NCBI GenBank assembly: GCA_021790675.1
Contig: JAJYGN010000077.1
Span: 1 to 38,095 of the forward strand
From: Actinomycetes bacterium
GTDB taxonomy: Bacteria > Actinomycetota > Acidimicrobiia > Acidimicrobiales > RAAP-2
DNA: 38,095 bases
Reading direction: 5' to 3'
Both the position numbers and the translations under genes were made by a program. This document shows, in pieces, positions 32,560 through 38,095 of the stretch (position 1 is the stretch's first letter; each line of letters begins with the position of its first letter). The notes beneath the pieces were generated by a model that had not been told where the DNA came from, did no database searches, and saw only the letters and a program-made list of their open reading frames with translations.

Positions 32560-33345
32560 GTGTCGCCAGTTGCAGAAGGTTCCTCTGGGCGCGTCGCTTT
32601 GGTTACCGGCGCGGGTGCCGCTGAGGGAATTGGCTTTGCCAGCGCTCGCGCCCTCGCCGCGTCGGGCGCTCACCTCGTTCTCACCTCGACGACCCCGCGG
32701 ATCTTCGATCGTGTTGACGAACTGCGCGCGCAGGGTGTTGACGCGCGCGGCCTGGTCGGTGATCTCACCGACCCCGCGACGTCCACGTCGCTCGTCGAAC
32801 TCGCCCTCGAGTTCTGGGGGCGACTCGACGTCGTCGTGCACAACGCGGGCATGACCTCTCTGAGTGATCCCTCGTTTTCGACCGGGGCACTCGAGGAGAT
32901 CGACACGGCCCACTGGCGCGCGGGCATCGCGCGCAACCTCGACACCGCCTTCTACGTGGCCAAGGCGTGCCTGCCCTCTCTGTGCGACAGCGACGCGGGC
33001 CGGCTGGTCGTTGTGGCCAGCGTGACGGGCCCGGTTATGGCGATGCGCCACGAGCCGGTCTACGCCGCGGCCAAGGCCGGTCTGGTTGGCCTGGCGCGTG
33101 GCCTCGCCCTCGACTACGCAGATCGCGCTGTCACGGTAAACGCGGTTGCGCCAGGCTGGATCGCCACCGGCTCTCAGACCGAACACGAGGCGCGCCAGGG
33201 TGTGGCGAGCCCGATGGGTCGCAGCGGTACGCCAGAGGAGATCGCGGCGGTGATCGACTTTCTCGCCTCGCCACGCGCGTCGTATCTGACAGGTCAGTGC
33301 ATCGTGGTTGACGGTGCTAACTCCATTGCCGAAGAGCGCCGATAG
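32560..33345 (+). CDS. Short-chain dehydrogenase/reductase (FabG-like)
   Basis: 261 residues of a classical SDR. The cofactor loop is TGAGAAEGIG (16-25), NAGM follows near 96, the catalytic pair is Y168 and K172 in YAAAK, and the serine lies in VVASVTG about 13 residues before. The C-terminus, with DFLASPRASYLTGQCIVVDGA, is typical of 3-oxoacyl-ACP reductase-like enzymes. It reduces or oxidises a hydroxy/keto group with NAD(P)(H); the substrate cannot be told. GTG at 32560 has GGGAG 4 bases upstream. It is 37 bases behind the GGDEF gene and may be co-transcribed by proximity only. Confidence 0.9.
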   Translation: MSPVAEGSSGRVALVTGAGAAEGIGFASARALAASGAHLVLTSTTPRIFDRVDELRAQGVDARGLVGDLTDPATSTSLVELALEFWGRLDVVVHNAGMTSLSDPSFSTGALEEIDTAHWRAGIARNLDTAFYVAKACLPSLCDSDAGRLVVVASVTGPVMAMRHEPVYAAAKAGLVGLARGLALDYADRAVTVNAVAPGWIATGSQTEHEARQGVASPMGRSGTPEEIAAVIDFLASPRASYLTGQCIVVDGANSIAEERR

Positions 33346-33403
33346 CTTGCTGCAAAACCACCTCGGTAGACTGGTTCTTTAGAGCGAGCCCGGGGGACGT
33401 CGC

Positions 33404-34348
33404 GTGCGAGAGACTACGGTACGGCGCGAGCGCAGCCCCCGTGGTCGTCACGCTGTTCATAGGCCTCGCCGGGTCGTCCGCGCTCTCCTCGCGCTGGCGG
33501 TCGTCGCAATCGTGGGGGTTGTCGGCTTGCAGCGTTTCATCGGTGGGGCGTCAACGTCACCCACGTCGGGCTTCTACCTGGTGGTGGGCGCGTCGGCGTC
33601 ACTTGGCTTTCAGCCCACCGGCATCGTGCATCACAACGGGGCGCGCACCGATCGCGGCTACGCCGACGACGTCGTGGCGATGGAGCAGAAGAGGGGCGTG
33701 GATCTGACCATGCGACAGATTGGATGTCCTGGTGAGACGACGTATTCGATGCTGCATACGGGGGATCACTGCTACGTGGGTTCAGGTAGCCAGCGCAACG
33801 CCGCACGCATCTATCTTGGTCAGCACCACGACCAAGCCGGTCTGATCACGATTGACCTGGGCTTTAACGACGTGCGCCCGTGCCTGTGGAAATGGGTGCC
33901 TGACTCCGCGTGCGTCGCGAAGGGCCTCGCCCAGATTCGTGCGAATCTCCCAGGGGACATCAAGCTACTTCAGACCTACGCCGGTGCCCACGTGCACTTC
34001 GTCGGGCTCCTCTACGCTGATCCGTTCCTGTCGGACTACGTCAACCCGCACTCGGGCGCGGCCTCGGCAGAACAGACGCGCGTACTCGTGACCGACCTCG
34101 ACAACGAGTTGACCTCGATCTATCGCGCCGCGAATATCCCCATCGCGAACGTGCCCGGCGCGTTCCACATGGATAATGTCAGCGCGACGAAGTGGGACCA
34201 GCGACCTGTGCCCACGAACGTCCTCTACGCCTGCTCGTGGACCTGGATGTGCACGCCGCCGCCGTGGGGGCCCGACGATCACCCCAACGACGCGGGCTAT
34301 CGCGCCATTGCGAACGCCATCGAGGTGGCCGTACCGACAACCTGGTGA
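33404..34348 (+). CDS. SGNH/GDSL hydrolase-type exported protein
   Basis: 314 residues. A basic N-terminus and one membrane segment (about 24-43) place the rest outside the cell. SGNH blocks are present: block I GASASLG (serine S64), block II glycine in IGCPGET, block III GFND (153-156), and block V with D-D-H293 in DDHPNDAGY. The GDS core reads GAS. Several cysteines in the outer domain could form disulfides. Such enzymes remove or transfer acyl groups on lipids or glycans. The start is GTG 33404, with GGGGGA about 8 bases upstream. The acyltransferase-3 gene at 37261 could be a functional partner, but four genes lie between them. Confidence 0.87.
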   Translation: MRETTVRRERSPRGRHAVHRPRRVVRALLALAVVAIVGVVGLQRFIGGASTSPTSGFYLVVGASASLGFQPTGIVHHNGARTDRGYADDVVAMEQKRGVDLTMRQIGCPGETTYSMLHTGDHCYVGSGSQRNAARIYLGQHHDQAGLITIDLGFNDVRPCLWKWVPDSACVAKGLAQIRANLPGDIKLLQTYAGAHVHFVGLLYADPFLSDYVNPHSGAASAEQTRVLVTDLDNELTSIYRAANIPIANVPGAFHMDNVSATKWDQRPVPTNVLYACSWTWMCTPPPWGPDDHPNDAGYRAIANAIEVAVPTTW

Positions 34349-34373
34349 GCCGTCATGCCGACAACCTGATGAG
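34334..34373 (+). repeat. Short tandem duplication at the 3' end of the SGNH gene
   Basis: The 16-base segment at 34334-34349, which contains the last codons and stop, is repeated at 34358-34373 with one mismatch. The second copy is non-coding. It looks like a local duplication by slippage. Confidence 0.7.
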
Positions 34374-34395
34374 TTGAAGCTAGGCGCATATGAGA

Positions 34396-34446
34396 GGTGA
34401 ATCACGGAAGAATAAATTTATGTTCTCCGTGGGACCACGGTGAATC
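34396..34446. promoter_or_regulatory. Repeat-containing control region upstream of comA
   Basis: GGTGAATC occurs twice, at 34396-34403 and 34439-34446, 43 bases apart (about four helical turns). Between and overlapping them is an inverted repeat at 34427-34440 with arms CCGTGG and CCACGG around GA; pairing resumes outside a mismatch to 34423-34444. An AT-rich patch (34410-34424) adjoins it. This suggests operator sites for an unidentified regulator of the sulfonate cluster. Nothing else is seen in the 234-base gap except the duplication at its left end. Confidence 0.45.
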
Positions 34447-34582
34447 TACGTAGTTGAGTTCCGCACTTTGGCTTTGTCATGAGTTCGTCACACGATCCGT
34501 CTGGAGGGGCAATTCGTCACCGGTAGCGTTTAAGCGCCGACACACAGCGACGAGGGGCGTCGAACGAAGACGGAGAGAGCTG

Positions 34583-35377
34583 ATGAGCACGTACCTTGAG
34601 TTGCCGCCGCGCACGTACAAGCCTCGCACTGAGGGCTTGACGATCGCCATCGACAAGGGGTTGCCGACGCGCTACTTCATTGACCTCGTTGAGAGCACGG
34701 GCGAGCATCTCGACTTTGTGAAGTTCGGTTGGGGCACCGCGCTGGTCTCTCGCGAACTCAAGGTGAAGATCGACGCGCTCACGCGCGAACAGATCGGTTT
34801 CTACTTTGGCGGAACTCTCTTTGAGAAGTTCGTGCTCCAGGATCGTCTCGACGACTTTCGCCGTCTCTGCGAGGAGTTCGGCGCCACACATGTCGAGGTG
34901 TCCAACGGAACAATCGCGCTCTCGGACGATCGCAAGGCCGAGTACGTCGCCGAATTGTCGCGCGACTTTCACGTGGTGTCCGAAGTCGGGTCAAAGGACC
35001 AGGTCAAGAGCGAGACGATGTCGCCGGCCAAGTGGATCGCGGCGATTCGCTCAGACCTGTCGGCTGGGGCGACACTCGTGACGCTCGAGACGCGCGAGAG
35101 CGGACAAGGCGGCATCTGCCGGCCCAACGGTGAGCTGCGCTTCGGATTGATCGAGGAGATCCTCGAAAGCGACGTCGACACGGCGCACCTCTTGTTTGAG
35201 GCGCCAACTCTGGAGTTGCAGGCGTACTTCGTACGCCGTGTCGGTCCGGATGCAAATCTTGGCAACATCGCGCCGTCGGATCTCATTAGCCTGGAGACGA
35301 TTCGCCTCGGGCTGCGCAGTGACACGCTGTTCGCGTTCGAGCCCGAGGACGTGCAGCGGCACCACGGTGCGCTGTGA
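34583..35377 (+). CDS. comA: Phosphosulfolactate synthase (ComA family)
   Basis: 264 residues, the usual ComA length. Conserved blocks run in order: FVKFGWGTA (46-53), FGGTLFE (76-82), HVEVSNGTI (103-111), SEVGSKD (133-139), ETRESGQGGI (169-178), LLFEAPTLELQ (203-213) and ANLGNIAPSDLISLETIRLGLRSDT (224-248). ComA adds sulfite to phosphoenolpyruvate to give (R)-phosphosulfolactate, the first step of coenzyme M synthesis in archaea and of sulfolactate synthesis in some bacteria. ATG at 34583 has GGAGAGAG about 5 bases upstream; a longer in-frame start at 34454 lies in a region unlike the family. The VOC gene overlaps its stop by 4 bases. The later Com enzymes (ComB, ComC) are not in the window, so the end product is open. 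Confidence 0.92.
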   Translation: MSTYLELPPRTYKPRTEGLTIAIDKGLPTRYFIDLVESTGEHLDFVKFGWGTALVSRELKVKIDALTREQIGFYFGGTLFEKFVLQDRLDDFRRLCEEFGATHVEVSNGTIALSDDRKAEYVAELSRDFHVVSEVGSKDQVKSETMSPAKWIAAIRSDLSAGATLVTLETRESGQGGICRPNGELRFGLIEEILESDVDTAHLLFEAPTLELQAYFVRRVGPDANLGNIAPSDLISLETIRLGLRSDTLFAFEPEDVQRHHGAL

Positions 35378-35784
35378 GAGACAGCGGTGATGTCTTCCAC
35401 TTGGCCGTACCGGCTTACGACCTCGACGCGACGGTGGACTTCTACGTGTTCACCTTGGGGTGCAAGCTGGCGCGGCGATACGACGACCGAGTGACATTCG
35501 ACTTCTTCGGTGATCAGCTGGTCTGTCACCTCTCGCCACGACCCGAACGCCTGTCGATCGAAGATGTCACGATGTACCCACGCCACTTCGGCGTCACCTT
35601 TCGTGAGCGCCGCGACTTTGACGCGCTCTACTCGCTCTGTCGTCAGCGTGACGTGCCGTTCTTCGCCGACGTGAGTGAACGTTTTGTTGGCCTCGTCGAA
35701 GTACATTCGACATTCGTGGTATACGACCCGGCCCTTAACCTGCTTGAATTCAAGCACTACACCGATCCGCGGATGATGTATTGA
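35374..35784 (+). CDS. VOC-superfamily protein (glyoxalase/dioxygenase fold)
   Basis: 136 residues, one VOC unit of paired beta-alpha-beta-beta-beta modules. It starts with FHLAVPAYDLDATVDFYVFTLG, whose H9 is a likely metal ligand. TFDFFGDQLVCHL follows near 48-60, HFGV near 70, and the final ligand glutamate lies in NLLEFKHY. VOC proteins use a metal to isomerise, cleave or oxidise small molecules. The FDFFGxQLVxH variant occurs in uncharacterised members. GTG at 35374 overlaps comA (GTGA), so its substrate is probably a metabolite of the same pathway. The reaction is unknown. Confidence 0.85.
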   Translation: MRDSGDVFHLAVPAYDLDATVDFYVFTLGCKLARRYDDRVTFDFFGDQLVCHLSPRPERLSIEDVTMYPRHFGVTFRERRDFDALYSLCRQRDVPFFADVSERFVGLVEVHSTFVVYDPALNLLEFKHYTDPRMMY

Positions 35785-35788
35785 ATTC

Positions 35789-37264
35789 ATGTCCTCAACT
35801 TCGCCGGCCACGCCGGACACACTGCGAGCGCTGCTAGCGGCACGGGCCGAGCGATCGGGCGATGCGACGTACCTGTTGGCGGCGCGAACTAGTCGAAGTC
35901 TCACCTACCTGCGCCTCGCCGAGGCGGCCGAGCACTGGCAACGGGTCGTGGCACCCTGGGGGCGCTCGGTGCGCGTGGGACTGCTCGTCAGCGATCCCCT
36001 TGACTTCGCCGAGGCCTTTCTTGGCCTGATCAGCGCGGGTGTGTGGGTCGCACCACTCGATCCAACTGCGAACCCCCTGAATCCAGATACCGTGAGGCGC
36101 TGGACGTCGACTCTTGGCCTGTCGCACGTGATCGCCGATCGTCACGGGCCGAGCCCCCTGGACGTTTCTTGGCACCATGTCGATGACGACACCTCGGTGA
36201 ATGACATCGCGCCAGCCGCGAGCGGGGGAGTGCTGCTCGCTTCCTCGGGCACCACCGGGGCACCGAAGGTGATGGCCTTGTCCGAAGCCCAGCTCCTCGT
36301 GGCGGCGGGACTCATTGCACGGCACAATCGCCTAGATGAGCATGAACGTGGATTCAATCCGCTGCCCCTGTGGCATATCAACGCCGAGGTCGTGGGCCTG
36401 TTGGCGACGCTAGTGGCCGGGGCATCCCTCGTCCTAGATGAGCGCTTCCATCGCACACGCTTTTGGGACGTGATCCGCGAGCACCACGTGACCTGGATCA
36501 ACGCGGTGCCCGCGATCATCGCGCGCCTCGCTGACGTGGGCGAGGACGAGCGCGTTCCCTCCGGCGTGCGTTTCATCCGCTCGGCGTCCGCGCCCCTCTC
36601 GGCTGCGCTGCTGACGCGCTTTGAGACCGCCACTGGCATTCGCGTCGTTGAGTCCTACGGCATGACCGAGGCGGCGAGCCAGATCTGCGTCAATCCGCTC
36701 TCAGGTGGCCGTCGACCCGGATCGGTGGGCCGTGGTGTAGGCGTCGAGGTGCGCGTGGTCGACGGCGAGGTGGTGGCACCCGGGACGGTGGGTCAGGTCG
36801 AGATCCGCGGTCCGTCGGTGATCGACCACTACGAGTCGCCCGCCTACGCCGAGCGATTCTCCGAAGGGGGCTGGCTGGCCACGGGCGACCTGGGGTACTT
36901 GGACACCGACGGCTTCTTGTATCTGGTGGGACGCACCGACGACGTTATTAACCGCGGTGGCGAGAAGATTTTTCCGCGCGAAATCGAAGAGGTGGCCCTC
37001 GAGGTGCCCGGTGTAGCGGGCGCCGCCGTGGTGGGCGTGAGCGATGAAGTCTTTGGCGAGCTACCGGTCCTCTTCGTCGAGATCGACGACGATGTGCACG
37101 GGACGATCGCACACCTGCACGAGGTCCTCGTCGAAGGACTGACCCGCGTGCGTCGTCCGGTGGAGATCAGGGTCGTGGAGGCGCTGCCGCGCCACGCCAC
37201 GGGCAAGATCCAAAAGCGGGGATTGCGCGGCGCCATCGTGACTCACGTTGAGGCGCTGCAGTGA
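35789..37264 (+). CDS. AMP-forming acyl-CoA synthetase (oxalyl-CoA/fatty-acyl ligase-like)
   Basis: 491 residues of the ANL superfamily. The phosphate loop is SSGTTGAPK (152-160) and YGMTE (290-294) precedes the AMP site. ATGDLGYLDTDGFLYLVGRTDDVINRGGEKIFP forms the hinge and mobile domain. The catalytic lysine is K473 in HATGKIQK. The segment LPLWHINAEVVGLLATLVAGASLVLDERF resembles oxalyl-CoA synthetases (Pcs60/AAE3), so a small or dicarboxylic acid is possible. These enzymes activate a carboxylic acid as acyl-AMP and then acyl-CoA. ATG lies 4 bases after the VOC gene, and the acyltransferase overlaps its stop by 4 bases. The context suggests it activates an acid made by the ComA/VOC steps or the acyl group to be transferred. 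Confidence 0.88.
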   Translation: MSSTSPATPDTLRALLAARAERSGDATYLLAARTSRSLTYLRLAEAAEHWQRVVAPWGRSVRVGLLVSDPLDFAEAFLGLISAGVWVAPLDPTANPLNPDTVRRWTSTLGLSHVIADRHGPSPLDVSWHHVDDDTSVNDIAPAASGGVLLASSGTTGAPKVMALSEAQLLVAAGLIARHNRLDEHERGFNPLPLWHINAEVVGLLATLVAGASLVLDERFHRTRFWDVIREHHVTWINAVPAIIARLADVGEDERVPSGVRFIRSASAPLSAALLTRFETATGIRVVESYGMTEAASQICVNPLSGGRRPGSVGRGVGVEVRVVDGEVVAPGTVGQVEIRGPSVIDHYESPAYAERFSEGGWLATGDLGYLDTDGFLYLVGRTDDVINRGGEKIFPREIEEVALEVPGVAGAAVVGVSDEVFGELPVLFVEIDDDVHGTIAHLHEVLVEGLTRVRRPVEIRVVEALPRHATGKIQKRGLRGAIVTHVEALQ

Positions 37265-38095
37265 GCGATGTGACGCCCGCGCCGGGCACGCGAAAGCGCC
37301 TCGAGCACATCGACGCGATGCGCCCGATCAAGCAGGCCGCCGTTATTTCGACCCACGCGCTGATCTTCTTCGCGCCGATCGGCGCGAACGTGGTGGCGAC
37401 GGGTGTGATCATGCTGACGCGCTTCTCACGCGACGCATTCCTCTTCGTCTCGGCCTGCATGCTCGCCTATAGCTATCGCGACGCCGCGCGCATCAAGCTG
37501 GCGACGTATTCGAAGAAGCGTTTGATCGCGGTGGGCCTGCCCTACGTGACCTGGACGGTGATTTACTTCGTCTATACCCGGCTGAGCACGCAAACGGGCT
37601 TTCCCTACTACACGTTGCACGTCGGTCGAGTTCTGTCCGCGTCGGGCCTGCACTACTTCTGGCACCTCTTCGCGACGGGCTACTACCACCTGTACTACCT
37701 GCTCGTGATCCTCGAGTTCTACGCGGTCTTTCCCTGGCTATTGCGCGCCCTGAAACGCGTTCCGCGCTGGCACGTGGCCATCATGATCGCCTCAGTTGCC
37801 TGGCAGCTCTTCTATGGTGCGCTGGTCGGAGCGCACCTCTTCGGCGTCGTCATCCCGGGCACGATCCAGACGCGGTTGCTGATTTCGTATCCCATCTACC
37901 TCGTGGGAGGAGTCATCGTCGCGCTGCACCTCGATGACGTACACGACTGGATTGTCTCGCACGCCCTTGTCATCGTCGCGGGCACCCTGGGAGGAGTGGC
38001 CCTCGCCGAGGCGATCTTGGTGATGAGTCGTCACGTGGCGATGCCGGCGTACCTGTTGACCGGGACGGAAGTCTTCTCGCCGGCGATCGTGCCCT
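37261..38095 (+). CDS. Acyltransferase-3 family membrane protein (partial, cut by right edge)
   Basis: 278 residues are visible and the frame stays open to the window end. The order is that of AT3 integral-membrane acyltransferases: an N-terminal HIDAMRPIKQAAVISTHALIFF, then a FLFVSACMLAYSYR segment, a basic loop with YSKKRLIAVGLPYVTW, an aromatic-rich HYFWHLFATGYYHLYYLLVILEFYAVFP stretch, and further helices. About seven membrane segments are present. AT3 proteins move acyl groups onto glycans, lipids or antibiotics at the membrane. GTG at 37261 overlaps the ligase gene (GTGA), so it is in the same transcript as comA. The acceptor is unknown. Confidence 0.88.
   Translation, partial: MSDVTPAPGTRKRLEHIDAMRPIKQAAVISTHALIFFAPIGANVVATGVIMLTRFSRDAFLFVSACMLAYSYRDAARIKLATYSKKRLIAVGLPYVTWTVIYFVYTRLSTQTGFPYYTLHVGRVLSASGLHYFWHLFATGYYHLYYLLVILEFYAVFPWLLRALKRVPRWHVAIMIASVAWQLFYGALVGAHLFGVVIPGTIQTRLLISYPIYLVGGVIVALHLDDVHDWIVSHALVIVAGTLGGVALAEAILVMSRHVAMPAYLLTGTEVFSPAIVP

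Noticed and set aside
34454-34582. An N-terminal extension of ComA from GTG/TTG-type starts at 34454
   Set aside because: The added residues show no similarity to ComA, and the ATG at 34583 has its own ribosome site and the conserved family start.

Overview
The window is dense, GC-rich chromosomal DNA with short intergenic gaps, frequent GTG and TTG starts and many 4-base ATGA/GTGA/TTGA stop-start overlaps. Gene content and order point to a free-living actinobacterium: ftsK, miaB-miaA-dapF-hflX, lexA, and a LysM protein next to nrdR follow the mycobacterial ftsK...miaB...miaA-dapF-hflX...lexA-chiZ-nrdR axis. The E. coli-type DapD argues against Mycobacteriales, and a deep lineage such as Acidimicrobiia is my best guess. 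I cannot prove this without a database. I saw no insertion sequence, prophage, CRISPR array or rRNA.

Layout. 1-625 (minus) is the start of a membrane-bound hydrogenase or complex-I-like operon. 727-1500 (minus) is a siderophore-interacting flavoreductase. 1559-14219 (plus) is a housekeeping block: FtsK, a D,D-carboxypeptidase, homoserine kinase with a RhtA-like exporter, MiaB, MiaA, DapF, HflX, and the succinylase lysine/peptidoglycan genes dapC-dapD-dapE. lexA (minus) closes it. 15110-20188 is a complete branched-chain amino-acid ABC transporter (livKHMGF) with a perfect 16-bp hairpin between livK and livH. Directly behind it is a 59-residue GDCCVxC-type cysteine-rich protein. 20433-22639 is a drug exporter and its MarR regulator, with a perfect operator. 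22695-24748 is a two-gene MoxR-type ATPase plus VWA protein that also carries an HExxH motif.

24780-27799 is an SOS-controlled cluster. Two LexA boxes sit on a good promoter ahead of a membrane-anchored LysM protein (probable division inhibitor or wall enzyme), followed by nrdR, a PIG-L deacetylase and DNA polymerase IV. lexA itself carries a 20-bp perfect operator. The three boxes share one local consensus, so LexA at 14.2-14.8 kb very likely controls the cluster 10 kb away. 27764-28795 (minus) is an L,D-transpeptidase-like protein, followed by tRNA-Cys(GCA), a small secreted protein, a PAS-GAF-PAS-GGDEF-EAL protein, an SDR oxidoreductase and an SGNH hydrolase.

34583-38095 is the least conventional part. 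A ComA-type phosphosulfolactate synthase, a VOC protein, an AMP-forming acyl-CoA ligase and an acyltransferase-3 membrane protein (cut by the right edge) lie in tight succession. The arrangement suggests an unassigned pathway that makes a sulfonate and activates or transfers an acyl group.
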